Counted from the stretch's first letter, positions 24,901 to 35,624 are shown. The stretch is DNA of 64,000 nt from Bradyrhizobium sp. Y36 (GCF_002531575.1 NZ_NWTI01000002.1:1-64000), one strand, 5' to 3'. Numbers and translations: made by a program. The notes: generated by a model from the sequence alone, not told the origin.

Positions 24901-25710
24901 CGCGAGCTGACGCCGATCGGCCGCCGCGGCGACGAGCTGATCCGCCGTCTCGCCGACCGTCTCGCCTCGATCGACCTGCTCGACCAGGCCGCCGAGCTCC
25001 TGCAATACCAGGTCGATCACCGCCTCGAAGGCGCCGCGCGTGCCCAGGTCGCCGCGCGCCTCGCCATGATCTATCTCGCCAACCGCAAGCCGGACATGGC
25101 GATCTCGGCGCTGCGGGCGAGCCGCATCAGCGATCTCTCCGGCGAGCTCAGGCAGCAGCGCCTGCTGCTGGAAGCGCGCGCGCAGAGCGACGTCGGCCGT
25201 CACGACCTCGCGCTCGACATCGTCTCCAACGTCTCCGGCCGCGAAGTGCTTCGCCTGCGCTCCGACATCTTCTGGGCGGCGCGGCGCTGGCGCGAGTCCG
25301 CCGAGCAGATCGAGCTCTATTACGGCGAGCGCTTCCGCGACTTCAAGCCGCTCAACACGGTGGAGAAGAGCGACATCATCCGCGCCGCCGTCGGCTATGC
25401 GCTGGCCGACGACTCGATCGGCCTGTCGCGCTTCCGCGAGAAATACGCGCCGCTGATGAGCGAGAGCGCCGACCGTCTCGCCTTCGACATCGCCAGCAAG
25501 CCGGCCGCGGCCTCCAGCGCTGAATTCGCCGAGATCGCCAAGCTGGCCGCCAGCGTCGACACCCTCGACGGCTTCCTGCGCGAGATGAAGCAGCGCTTCC
25601 CCGACGCCACCGCCCGCGCGCCCGGCTCGCCGCAGGCCAAGGACGAAGCCGAGCACACCGGCTCGCTGCCGACGATCCCGGTGGTGCGGCAGATCAAGAT
25701 GACGCGGTAG
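21931..25710 (+). CDS. Giant periplasmic AMIN-like / tetratricopeptide repeat protein
   Basis: A 1259-residue exported protein of unknown role. A signal peptide ends near residue 48 (GAPSRAADP). Two beta-rich segments follow (about 50-150 and 185-285), with strands such as ARLVIKLGEDVP and ILIIRFDRPVD that resemble AMIN-type wall-binding domains. Residues about 289-445 are low-complexity Pro/Ala/Lys/Glu (KPEVKPEVKPEAP, KDVAKDVAKDVPKEA). A third AMIN-like segment (VTFPIQVTTPAASFRRGDTVWLVFDTPKPIDVE) is next, and from about 680 onward helical TPR-like repeats run to the end. ATG 21931 has GGAAG six bases upstream; a TTG 69 bases earlier is less likely. It follows motE in the fliL-fliM operon and therefore probably serves motility. 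It may stand in for MotC. Confidence 0.85.
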   Translation: MLPMAQKAADGLWSRARALAPGLSRHVRAASVLAVCVLIGLGAPSRAADPVRGEATFSAGGGFARLVIKLGEDVPSEVTTAGSILIIRFDRPVDVPVDRVPEGAPDYVNSARRDPDGGAIRLSLARRVTVNTMNAGERTFVDLLPEGWKGAPPSLPMDVVKELAERARVAERALRAQRAAAESKKRPQIRVRASVQPTFVRFVFEMPDGVGVSSVLNEQKLTLAFNANLNFDLADAVVAAPPNVASIKQKADIDQTNVEIALIGDSDVHSFRDEKNYVVDVSFQPDRGKAAATPEAAIAQMKPAGHGPAPAPEKPAAEKPKDAHRDITPPTSETIAREAKIEVKPDAKPEVKPEVKPEAPAAMPSAEAPKPAPAPATEAAHGAEAPKEAPKDVAKDVAKDVPKEAAKPAPAEASAAPAKPAPADEAAKEPVKEAPKEAPKPAPQPTIASVDARRDSDGLRVTFPIQVTTPAASFRRGDTVWLVFDTPKPIDVEAIRTRGGAMIGEVGRIPLDKGQAVRIRLTRPLVYSLASEEVGKETNWLLTLADKIQTTPLPLMMSRNITDPALANIAIPFANPGQLHKLTDPDAGDTLYVVTAQRPVRGFIKRQDLVDLSLLESAHGIAIRPNSDEIGVEVGLDKVILGKKGGLTLSPVDISAERAPTAVRPVFSPEGWRKGQSENFMARQSDLITAISNVEPALRSLPRLDLAQFYMSRAMYHEAKAVTELMLSDPLNKEESGALIMHAIASILIGRPSQGLKDLANPVIGNSHDSQLWKALAYARQGKWADAREKFKNVEFAIASLPLDIQRIVTMDAMRASLEVKDYAGASKRRSELEVVGVSPEAAPGFAVLRGRLAEALGHDKDALDDYKFAAASADRPAAAEAKQLEVALRQKRDEIGKEDALRELETLSMTWRGDSIEVKTLQMLSRMYADSGRYRDALTAARTATRLQPNAEASRQAQDLASELFTQIFLGPKGDELPPVEALGMFYEFRELTPIGRRGDELIRRLADRLASIDLLDQAAELLQYQVDHRLEGAARAQVAARLAMIYLANRKPDMAISALRASRISDLSGELRQQRLLLEARAQSDVGRHDLALDIVSNVSGREVLRLRSDIFWAARRWRESAEQIELYYGERFRDFKPLNTVEKSDIIRAAVGYALADDSIGLSRFREKYAPLMSESADRLAFDIASKPAAASSAEFAEIAKLAASVDTLDGFLREMKQRFPDATARAPGSPQAKDEAEHTGSLPTIPVVRQIKMTR

Positions 25711-25754
25711 GGCCGACCGCCCCGCGGGGCGGCCCGTGATGCCGCCGCATTCTC

Positions 25755-25841
25755 CGTCATTGCGAGCACAGCGAAGCAATCCAAAATCTTTGCGCGGAGG
25801 GAGTCTGGATTGCTTCGTCGCAAGAGCTCCTCGCAATGACG
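25755..25841. repeat. Dispersed palindromic repeat, copy 2
   Basis: An 87-base imperfect inverted repeat from CGTCATTGCGAGC to CTCGCAATGACG with the core GAAGCAATCCA / TGGATTGCTTCG. It lies between the convergent repeat-protein gene and fliP, just after a perfect palindrome CCGCCCCGCGGGGCGG (25717-25732) that may help end transcription. Confidence 0.9.
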
Positions 25842-25899
25842 GGGAGGGAGCGGAGACGATCGTGGAGGGCGGTGGGGATGCGGGCGGGCTCGAAGCCCG

Positions 25900-26661
25900 C
25901 TAACCCCCGTAACTCTGCACCAGGCTTCCCGCCACCAGCGACCAGCCGTCGACCAGCACGAAGAAGATCAGCTTGAACGGCAGCGAGATCGTCGCTGGCG
26001 GCAGCATCATCATGCCCATCGACATCAAGACCGAGGCGACGACGAGGTCGATGATCAGGAAGGGCAGGAACAACAGGAAGCCGATCTCGAAGGCGCGCTT
26101 CAGCTCCGAGATCATGAAGGAGGGAACGAGGATGCGAAGCGCGAGGTCGTCGGGGGTGGCCGGCGGCGGTTCGCGCGAGAGATCCAGGAACAGCTTGAGA
26201 TCCTTCTCGCGCACGTTCTTCTGCATGAAGCCGCGCAGAGGGACCGAGGCGCGCTGCAGCGCGTCCTCGACGCCGATCTGGTTGGCGACGAGCGGGCGGA
26301 TGCCGTCGTCGTAGGATTTCTGCAGGACCGGTCCCATCACGAAGAAGGTGAGGAACATGGCGAGCGCGATGATCACCGAGTTCGGCGGCGCGGTCGCCGT
26401 GCCCATCGCGGTGCGCAGCAGCGACAGCACGACGACGATGCGCGTGAACGACGTCATCATGATCAGGATCGACGGCGCGATCGACAGCACGGTGAGCAGC
26501 GCGATGAGCTGGATCGCGCGCTCGGTGACGCCGCCGCCGCCGGCACCGCCGCCGCCGAGATTGATGCTGATGTCCTGGGCATGCGCCGGCATCGCGAGCG
26601 AGGCCGCGGCGATCAGGACAGAAAGGAAAACAACTCTACGCGGGAGGGACGGCAGCCTCAC
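25900..26661 (-). CDS. fliP: Flagellar export gate protein FliP
   Basis: A 253-residue inner-membrane core subunit of the flagellar type III export gate. It has a cleavable signal (1-28, MPAHA), a Gly-rich linker, then the membrane part with SFTRIVVVLSLLRTAMG, PPNSVIIALAMFLTFFVMGP, ISELKRAFEIGFLLFLPFLIIDLVV and the terminal LPFKLIFFVLVDGWSLV, all FliP hallmarks. The start overlaps the fliO end by four bases. Confidence 0.97.
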   Translation of the reverse strand: MRLPSLPRRVVFLSVLIAAASLAMPAHAQDISINLGGGGAGGGGVTERAIQLIALLTVLSIAPSILIMMTSFTRIVVVLSLLRTAMGTATAPPNSVIIALAMFLTFFVMGPVLQKSYDDGIRPLVANQIGVEDALQRASVPLRGFMQKNVREKDLKLFLDLSREPPPATPDDLALRILVPSFMISELKRAFEIGFLLFLPFLIIDLVVASVLMSMGMMMLPPATISLPFKLIFFVLVDGWSLVAGSLVQSYGG

Positions 26662-27632
26662 GAAGACGGCTTCGGACGGCCGAGCAGCGAGGCCATCTCG
26701 TCTTCGAGATTTTCAAAGCTGGTCTTTTCCGCGGCCGGCTTCGCCGGCGGGGCCGGCGGTGCTGCCGGCTCGCTGCGTGCCGCCCGCGGCGGCGGCGCGG
26801 CAGGCGGCTCCGGCGCGACGGGAGGCGCGACCGTTTCGCCGGCGGGGCGACGCAGCGCGGCCTCTAACCGCTGTGCCATTTCGGCAAGGTTCTGCTCGGC
26901 GCTCGAGGGCGCCGCGGCAGGCGCCGTCGGCGGCACGGGCGGAGCCTGCGGCACCGGGGGAGGCGGCGGCGCGGCGGGACGCTCGGCGCGCATCGGCGGC
27001 ATCTTCGGCGGCTCGCTCTGGCGGGGCGGGCGCGGCATCAGCGGCGGCTCGCTGCGCGGGGCGCGCGGCGGCAGCGGCTCGGGCCGCGGTTCGCGCTCCG
27101 GACGGGGCGCGATCGGCTCGGGCGGAAAGCCACCCATCGGCGGTTCGCTGCGGCGTTCGGCCAGCACGGGCGCGGGCCGGCGCATTTCGTCGGCGAAGGA
27201 CGGGCGCGCGGGCCGCGGCGGCGGCTCGGGCATCTGCGGCTCGGGATGATCGAGCAGCTCGGGCCGCGGCGCTTCGTCGGCCCAGCCGCCGGCATCGGGC
27301 ATCGGGGCAAGGCGCGGCGGCTCGGCGGCGTTCGGACGCTGCGGCAGCTGATCGCGGCCATGCGCGGCGCGAACGATGTTGGGCTCGACGACGATATCGG
27401 TGGGGCCGCCGATCATCAGGAGATGCTCGACATTGTCGCGCCGGACCAGCACGAGGCGGCGGCGGCCGTCGACCGCGGCGGCGTCGATCACGGCCAGGCG
27501 CGGCATCCGGCCGCGCTGGGTGTTGGCGCCGAGCCGGTTGCCGGCGAATCGGCGAACCAGCCATGCAGCGACGCCGATCAACGCCAGGACGACGATGAAC
27601 GCGACGATGAAGGTGATAGGGCTGCCTTGCAT
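26658..27632 (-). CDS. fliO: FliO-type flagellar biosynthesis protein with long Pro-rich tail
   Basis: A 324-residue protein with one N-terminal membrane helix (about 6-27, FIVAFIVVLALIGVAAWLV) and a FliO domain (RMPRLAVIDAAAVDGRRRLVLVRRDNVEHLLMIGG), enough to assign FliO, which assists FliP assembly. The remaining roughly 230 residues are Pro/Arg/Ala-rich and probably disordered, much longer than in most FliO proteins. A short helix near the C-terminus (FENLEDEMASLLGR) is a possible binding site. ATG 27632 with GGGGAC upstream is preferred to the TTG five codons earlier. Forms a leftward pair with fliP. Confidence 0.85.
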   Translation of the reverse strand: MQGSPITFIVAFIVVLALIGVAAWLVRRFAGNRLGANTQRGRMPRLAVIDAAAVDGRRRLVLVRRDNVEHLLMIGGPTDIVVEPNIVRAAHGRDQLPQRPNAAEPPRLAPMPDAGGWADEAPRPELLDHPEPQMPEPPPRPARPSFADEMRRPAPVLAERRSEPPMGGFPPEPIAPRPEREPRPEPLPPRAPRSEPPLMPRPPRQSEPPKMPPMRAERPAAPPPPPVPQAPPVPPTAPAAAPSSAEQNLAEMAQRLEAALRRPAGETVAPPVAPEPPAAPPPRAARSEPAAPPAPPAKPAAEKTSFENLEDEMASLLGRPKPSS

Positions 27633-27984
27633 ACTTGTCCCCGACAAATGGCGCTTTACTCGTGCCCATGGTCGGATGCGCCGACCACCGGCTTACGATG
27701 CCCCAAACTGCGATTTCTTAACGTCCCACGGCAAGTTTTGCCGTCCCCAACTCTTAATAACCCATGAATCGCCCGATCCAAAACGACTTCTTGGCCCCTG
27801 CATGCGCCGCCAAACGGTTGGGTTAATGTCACTTTTGGAGGCGTAGAATCACGGGGGTGCAAACTTATGTCCCACGCGGGGACATCGGTCTCGAGCGTCC
27901 TTAACCAGCTGTTAACCATACAGGCGGCAAATTCTGCCTAGCTTCGGACCTCGAGGTCCGCAAGAGGCGGAAGGAGCCGCGACG
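27633..27984. promoter_or_regulatory. Divergent fliO/flgB regulatory region with a perfect CtrA-type box
   Basis: TTAACCAGCTGTTAACCAT at 27901-27919 is an exact TTAA-N7-TTAACCAT match, 66 bases before flgB. The same region must drive fliO to the left. No other structure is seen in the 350 bases. CtrA control is inferred. Confidence 0.6.
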
Positions 27985-28389
27985 ATGTCCATCAACGACC
28001 TCCCGGTATTGTCGGCGCTTCGCACCAAGATGCAATGGCACCAGGAACGCCAGCGCGTCCTGTCCGAGAACGTCTCCAATTCCGACACGCCCAAATTCCG
28101 GCCGCGCGACCTGGTCGAGCCCAAGCTCGACAAGGCCGGCGCCGTCACGGGCTCGATGGGCCCCCTGGCGCTGACCCGCACCAGCGGCTCGCACATGACC
28201 CCGTCGGGCGCGGCCTCCGGGTTCGACCAGAACAAGAATGCGGGCTTCGAAACCCGTCCCGCGGGCAACGCCGTCAATCTCGAAGAAGAGATGATGAAGG
28301 CCGCCAGCAACCAGATGGATTACGCCGCGGCGACCTCGCTCTATTCGAAGAGCCTGCATCTGCTCAAGACCGCGATCGGCAAGGGCTAG
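27985..28389 (+). CDS. flgB: Flagellar proximal rod protein FlgB
   Basis: A 134-residue rod protein. It has the conserved MQWHQERQRVLSENVSNSDTPKF near the N-terminus and the C-terminal helix EEEMMKAASNQMDYAAATSLYSKSLHLLKTAIG, both typical of FlgB. AAGGAG is well placed before the ATG. First gene of flgB-flgC-fliE-fliQ-fliR-flhB. Confidence 0.96.
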   Translation: MSINDLPVLSALRTKMQWHQERQRVLSENVSNSDTPKFRPRDLVEPKLDKAGAVTGSMGPLALTRTSGSHMTPSGAASGFDQNKNAGFETRPAGNAVNLEEEMMKAASNQMDYAAATSLYSKSLHLLKTAIGKG

Positions 28390-28428
28390 AGCATGATCCC
28401 GGCAAAGACACGCTAGAGGAGGCGCATC

Positions 28429-28854
28429 ATGGCCAATGACAGCAGCGACTTCGCCCGCTCGATGGCGATCGCGACTTCCGGTCTGCGGGCGCAGGCCGGC
28501 CGCATGCGGGTGATCTCGGAAAACATCGCGAACGCGGATTCGACCGCGCAGACCGCCGGCGGAGATCCCTACCGGCGCAAGGTTCCGACCTTCTCCTCCG
28601 CGCTCGACCGCACGCTCGACGCGCAGGTCGTCACCCTCGGCAGGATCAAGCCCGACCAGTCGAATTTCCGCGTCAAATACGAGCCGAACAATCCGATCGC
28701 GGACGCCAGCGGCAACGTCAAATACCCCAACGTGAACTCGGTGGTCGAGATGACCGACATGCGCGATGCGCAGCGGTCCTACGAGGCCAATCTCAACATC
28801 ATCAGTGCGACGCGCCGGATGATCCAGCGCACGCTCGACATTCTCAAGAGCTGA
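28429..28854 (+). CDS. flgC: Flagellar proximal rod protein FlgC
   Basis: A 141-residue rod protein with the N-terminal FARSMAIATSGLRAQAGRM and VISENIANADSTAQT, and the C-terminal VEMTDMRDAQRSYEANLNII of FlgC. GAGGAGG is upstream of the ATG. The 39-base gap after flgB includes GAGCATGATCCCGG, a fragment like the repeat at 45,341. Confidence 0.96.
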   Translation: MANDSSDFARSMAIATSGLRAQAGRMRVISENIANADSTAQTAGGDPYRRKVPTFSSALDRTLDAQVVTLGRIKPDQSNFRVKYEPNNPIADASGNVKYPNVNSVVEMTDMRDAQRSYEANLNIISATRRMIQRTLDILKS

Positions 28855-28870
28855 ACAGGACAATTGAGCC

Positions 28871-29185
28871 ATGGCATCACCGACAATTGCCGCCAACGCC
28901 TATGCCAACCTCGCCCGCGTGCTCGAAAACAGCGGCGCCGGCGCCGGCAAGGGCAGCGAAGCGAGCGGACAGTCCTTCGCCTCGCTGCTTAAGGACGCCG
29001 TCGGCAGCGTCATGGAATCCGGCCGCAAATCGGATGCGCAGACGGTGGCGATGGCCTCCGGCAAGGCCAACGTGATGGACGTGGTGACGGCGGTCGCCGA
29101 CACCGACGTCGCGGTGTCCACCCTGGTCTCGGTCCGCGACCGCGTGATCGCGGCCTATGAAGACATCATGAAGATGCCGATCTGA
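28871..29185 (+). CDS. fliE: Flagellar hook-basal body protein FliE
   Basis: A 104-residue protein joining the MS ring to the rod. The C-terminal half is diagnostic: SFASLLKDAVGSVMESGRKSD, then VMDVVTAVADTDVAVSTLVSVRDRVIAAYEDIMKM. It starts 16 bases after flgC. Confidence 0.94.
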   Translation: MASPTIAANAYANLARVLENSGAGAGKGSEASGQSFASLLKDAVGSVMESGRKSDAQTVAMASGKANVMDVVTAVADTDVAVSTLVSVRDRVIAAYEDIMKMPI

Positions 29186-29213
29186 TTTTTTTGGCGCTGG
29201 CGCTCGCTCCGAT

Positions 29214-29300
29214 CGTCATTGCGAGCGCAGCAAAGCAATCCAGAATCTTTCCGATACGGCAGTCTGGATTGCTTCGTCGCAAGGGCTCCTCGCAATGACG
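29214..29300. repeat. Dispersed palindromic repeat, copy 3
   Basis: An 87-base unit, CGTCATTGCGAGC to CTCGCAATGACG, inserted between fliE and fliQ inside an operon of same-strand genes. If transcribed it would form a long hairpin in the mRNA. Confidence 0.9.
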
Positions 29301-29363
29301 GGGAGAGGGCGGTTGTTCCTCGCCGCGGTGGCGGGGATGAAAGTTGAACAAGGAATTCCGCAA

Positions 29364-29627
29364 ATGACCGGCCCCGAGACCCTCGACGTTGCGCGCGATG
29401 CGATCTGGACGATCGTGATCGTGTCCTCCCCGCTGATGGTGGTGGGGCTGGTGGTCGGCGTCATCGTGTCGCTGTTCCAGGCGCTGACGCAGATCCAGGA
29501 ACAGACGCTGATCTACGTGCCGAAGATCCTCGCCATCTTTGCCACGATGCTGCTGGCGCTGCCGTTCATGGCGGACGCGCTGCATTCGCACATGCTGCGG
29601 ATCTCGTCGCGAATCATCGGCGGCTGA
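29364..29627 (+). CDS. fliQ: Flagellar export gate protein FliQ
   Basis: An 87-residue inner-membrane gate subunit with two membrane helices (about 15-38 and 50-75) and the family motif GLVVGVIVSLFQALTQIQEQTL. AAGGA is well placed before ATG 29364; an ATG 69 bases earlier lies within the repeat and is not used. Confidence 0.96.
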   Translation: MTGPETLDVARDAIWTIVIVSSPLMVVGLVVGVIVSLFQALTQIQEQTLIYVPKILAIFATMLLALPFMADALHSHMLRISSRIIGG

Positions 29628-29644
29628 GGCAAGATGCGTCAATT

Positions 29645-30415
29645 ATGCGCATCGACGTCTCGCTTTTGCCGGCGCTCGCCGCTTCCTTCATGCTCGCCTT
29701 CGCCCGGGTCGGTGCGATGGTGATGCTGTTGCCTGGCCTCGGCGAGACCAATATCCCGACCCGGATCAAGCTGTCGATCGCGCTGCTGCTGACGCTGATC
29801 ATCCTGCCGCTGCATCGCAACGCCTACCAGGTCGATATGGGCTCGCTGGCGCCGCTGCTGGTCTTGATGTTGCATGAAATCGCGATCGGCATCGTGCTGG
29901 GCGCGACCGCGCGCGTGACGCTGTCGGCGCTCCAGGTCGCGGGATCCGTGATCGCGCAGCAGATGGGGCTCGGCTTCGTCACCTCGGTCGACCCGACGCA
30001 GGGGCAGCAGGGCGTCCTGGTCGGCAACTTCCTGACCATGCTGGGGGTGACGCTGCTGTTCGCCACCGACAGCCATCATCTGGTGATCGCGGCGCTGAAC
30101 GACAGCTACACGATCTTCGCGCCGGGCGAGACCGTGTCGAGCGGCGATGTCGCCGCGCTGGCAACGCGGGCCTTCTCCGCCGCGTTTCGCCTCGGCCTGC
30201 AGCTCTCGGGGCCGTTCCTGGTGTTCGGCCTCGTCTTCAACATCGGCCTTGGGGTGCTGGCGCGGCTGATGCCGCAGATGCAGGTCTATTTCGTCGGCGT
30301 GCCGCTCTCGATCTTCGCGGGCTTCCTGGTGCTCGCCGTGGTGCTCACCGCGATGATGGGCACGTATCTGGATTACTTCATCGGTGTCATGCACCAGTTG
30401 ATGCCGCTGAGGTAA
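29645..30415 (+). CDS. fliR: Flagellar export gate protein FliR
   Basis: A 256-residue multi-span inner-membrane gate subunit. Typical features are the N-terminal FMLAFARVGAMVMLLPGLGE, the central AGSVIAQQMGLGFVTSVDPTQGQQ and LGVLARLMPQMQVYFVGVPLSI. It follows fliQ by 17 bases and precedes flhB by 10. Confidence 0.96.
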   Translation: MRIDVSLLPALAASFMLAFARVGAMVMLLPGLGETNIPTRIKLSIALLLTLIILPLHRNAYQVDMGSLAPLLVLMLHEIAIGIVLGATARVTLSALQVAGSVIAQQMGLGFVTSVDPTQGQQGVLVGNFLTMLGVTLLFATDSHHLVIAALNDSYTIFAPGETVSSGDVAALATRAFSAAFRLGLQLSGPFLVFGLVFNIGLGVLARLMPQMQVYFVGVPLSIFAGFLVLAVVLTAMMGTYLDYFIGVMHQLMPLR

Positions 30416-30425
30416 CGGTAGGCCA

Positions 30426-31505
30426 ATGGCAGAAGACAAGGACCCAGAGAGTCAAACAGAAGACCCGACGCAAAAGCGCCTGGACGACGCGCTCGAACGC
30501 GGCGACGTCGCCAAGAGCCAGGAGATCAACACCTGGTTCATGATGGCGGGCGGCACCCTCGTGGTCTCGACCTTCTCGGGCTCGGTCGGCGGCGGCCTGC
30601 TGACGCCGATGCGCAATCTGCTCGCCAATTCCTGGATGATCAAGACCGACGGCAAGGCTCTGCTGGCGCTGATGCAGCACATCGAACTCGCCATTCTCGC
30701 GGCGATCGGCGTGCCGCTGTTGATGCTGATGCTGGCGGCGATCGCCGGAAACATGCTCCAGCACCGCCTGGTCTGGTCGACCGAATCCCTGACGCCGAAG
30801 TTCAGCAAGATCTCGCCCGGCGCCGGCTTCAAGCGCATCTTCGGCAAGCAGGCGGCGGCGAATTTTCTCAAAGGCATCGGCAAGCTGGTGCTGCTCGGCG
30901 TGGTCATGACCATGATCCTGTGGCCGGAGCGGCATCGCATGGAGGCGATGGTCCGGCTCGATCCGGCCGCCATGCTCGGCGCCAGCACCAGCATGACCAT
31001 TCACCTGCTCGGCGCGGTGGTCGCGGCGCTGGCGATCGTCGCCATCGCCGATTATTTCTTCCAGTATCGCAGCTGGTTCCAGCGGCAGAAGATGTCGCTC
31101 CAGGAGATCAAGGAAGAGTTCAAGCAGTCCGAAGGCGATCCGCACATCAAGGGCAAGATCCGGCAGTTGCGGCAGCAGCGCGCCAAGAAGCGCATGATGG
31201 CTGCGGTTCCCAAGGCCTCGGTGATCATCACCAACCCGACCCACTATTCGGTGGCGCTGTCCTACGAGCGCGGCATGACGGCTCCGATCTGCGTCGCCAA
31301 GGGCGTCGACAACCTCGCCTTCAAGATCCGGGAGATCGCGCGCGCGCACGACATCCCGATCGTGGAGAACGTGCCGCTCGCCCGCGCGCTCTACGCCACC
31401 GTCGAGATCGACCAGGAAATCCCGACCGAGCACTACCATGCGGTCGCCGAGGTGATCGGCTACGTCATGCGGCTGAAACAGGGATTCCGCGCCGGGCGCG
31501 GCTAA
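30426..31505 (+). CDS. flhB: Flagellar export switch protein FlhB
   Basis: A 359-residue protein with a hydrophilic N-terminus (EDPTQKRLDDALERGDVAKS), four membrane helices and a cytoplasmic autocleaving domain. The cleavage motif is Asn270-Pro271-Thr272-His273 in IITNPTHYSVALSYE, matching the N269-PTH site of enterobacterial FlhB. Cleavage switches export from rod/hook to filament substrates. Last gene of the flgB operon. Confidence 0.97.
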   Translation: MAEDKDPESQTEDPTQKRLDDALERGDVAKSQEINTWFMMAGGTLVVSTFSGSVGGGLLTPMRNLLANSWMIKTDGKALLALMQHIELAILAAIGVPLLMLMLAAIAGNMLQHRLVWSTESLTPKFSKISPGAGFKRIFGKQAAANFLKGIGKLVLLGVVMTMILWPERHRMEAMVRLDPAAMLGASTSMTIHLLGAVVAALAIVAIADYFFQYRSWFQRQKMSLQEIKEEFKQSEGDPHIKGKIRQLRQQRAKKRMMAAVPKASVIITNPTHYSVALSYERGMTAPICVAKGVDNLAFKIREIARAHDIPIVENVPLARALYATVEIDQEIPTEHYHAVAEVIGYVMRLKQGFRAGRG

Positions 31506-31659
31506 AACCCCCGAAAGTACCGGAAATGGCCGTAATCTGGGAATCAGCGTACCTTTCGCCCCCGCTGCCCTTGCACCTCAGGGTCCGATTCAGGCAGGGA
31601 GGACCCCACGCGCTTCGAAGCGCGTTGATTCTCTGCCCACAGGCTGCGCCAGCTCGAGA

Positions 31660-34239
<2,580 letters not shown>

Positions 34240-34293
34240 GGGACGTTCTCGCCTTTCCCGCGCCTTCCGTCATTGCACCCGACTCTCTCACCC

Positions 34294-34380
34294 CGTCATT
34301 GCGAGCGCAGCGAAGCAATCCAGGCTGCCTCCGCGGAGGGATTCTGGATTGCTTCGTCGCAAGGGCTCCTCGCAATGACG
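34294..34380. repeat. Dispersed palindromic repeat, copy 4
   Basis: An 87-base unit with the same ends and core as the other copies, 54 bases after cckA. The remaining 235 bases before the next gene show only a short hairpin CCCCATGCCGGGG near 34588 close to the start of the Tim44-like gene. Confidence 0.9.
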
Positions 34381-34615
34381 TGGTGAGAGCTGAATCTTCG
34401 ACGACAAGGAAAAAGCTGAAATCGTGTCTAAACCCCACCGGTAACGGGCGACCACAGTTCCCGCTTGGATCCGGCCAAACCCCCGCCAAACATGGGCTTT
34501 TGCCACATCCCCGCGACTGAGGGCCGCAGTCACAAGTTCCGAAAGCGGCTTCACTTTTCGGGAAGTCTGCCCATCTTAGGGGCACGTCCCCATGCCGGGG
34601 ATATGGGAAACGCAC

Positions 34616-35602
34616 ATGACTTTCTCGCAACGCTCCCGCAGTCTCTTCAAGACGATCGCCGTGGTGCTGGCGCTTGCGCTGCCGACTGCGCTCGCCATCT
34701 CGTCCGCCGACGCCCGTGTCGGTGGCGGCATGTCGTCGGGCTCGCGCGGCTCGCGCACCTATTCGGCCCCGCCGTCGACCACGACCGCGCCGGGCTCGGC
34801 CTCGCAATTCAACCGCACCTACACCCAGCCGGGCGCAGGGATGAACTCGGCTGCTTCCGCGCCCGCGCGCGGCGGCCTGTTCGGCCGTGCCGGCGGTTTC
34901 ATGGGCGGCCTTGCGGCCGGCTTCCTCGGCGCCGGCCTCCTCGGCATGCTGTTCGGTGGCGGCCTGTTCGGCGGCCTCGGCGGCCTGTCCTCGATCCTGG
35001 GCCTGATCATCCAGATCGTGCTCGTGGTGTTCGTGGTGCGGCTGGCGATGTCCTGGTGGCAGCGCCGCCACGCGCCGCAGGCGGCCTATGCCAATGCTGA
35101 CGCAGGCAGCGCCCAGGCGCCGCAGACCAACTATCGCAGCGGTGGCGGACTTGGCGGTGGCCTCGGCGGCTTCGGCTTCGGTGGCGCCAACAACGCGCCG
35201 CTCGAGATCAAGCCGGATGACTATGAAGCGTTCGAGCGCCTGCTCGGCGAGATCCAGGCCGCCTGGTCGAACGAGGACGTGGCCAAGCTGCACACGCTCG
35301 CGACGCCGGAGATGGTCTCCTATTTCGAGCAGGACCTTGCCCAGAACCGCGCGCGCAACGTCGTCAACAAGGTGACCAACGTCAAGCTGCTGCAGGGCGA
35401 CCTCGCGGAAGCCTGGCGCGAAGGCGAGACCGACTACGCCACGGTGGCGCTGCGCTTTTCGCTCACCGACAAGACGCTGGACCGCAACAGCGGCACGCTC
35501 GTCGCCGGCAGCGAGCAGCCCGGCGAGGCCACCGAAGTCTGGACCTTCGCCCGCCGCCCCGGCAACGGTTGGGAATTGTCGGCGATCCAGCAGACCAACT
35601 GA
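34616..35602 (+). CDS. Tim44-like domain membrane protein
   Basis: A 328-residue protein with a signal peptide (about 1-32, ISSADA), a Gly/Ser-rich region, a membrane-spanning Gly-rich part (about 90-140, with GGLSSILGLIIQIVLVVFVVRLAMSWW) and a C-terminal Tim44-like domain (about 200-325) with DYEAFERLLGEIQAAWSNEDVAKLHTLATPEM and EVWTFARRPGNGWELSAIQQ. Tim44-like domains in bacteria occur in membrane proteins of unclear function. GGGAAA precedes ATG 34616. It has its own terminator and is likely monocistronic. Confidence 0.88.
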   Translation: MTFSQRSRSLFKTIAVVLALALPTALAISSADARVGGGMSSGSRGSRTYSAPPSTTTAPGSASQFNRTYTQPGAGMNSAASAPARGGLFGRAGGFMGGLAAGFLGAGLLGMLFGGGLFGGLGGLSSILGLIIQIVLVVFVVRLAMSWWQRRHAPQAAYANADAGSAQAPQTNYRSGGGLGGGLGGFGFGGANNAPLEIKPDDYEAFERLLGEIQAAWSNEDVAKLHTLATPEMVSYFEQDLAQNRARNVVNKVTNVKLLQGDLAEAWREGETDYATVALRFSLTDKTLDRNSGTLVAGSEQPGEATEVWTFARRPGNGWELSAIQQTN

Positions 35603-35624
35603 TCGCCAAGCGATTGAAGACGAG

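Noticed and set aside
22258..25836. A 1192-codon open frame on the minus strand opposite the repeat-protein gene
   Set aside because: It mirrors the codon bias of the real gene, is extremely Arg/Asp/Leu-rich and has no recognisable domain. The plus-strand protein has a signal peptide, ribosome binding site and domains.
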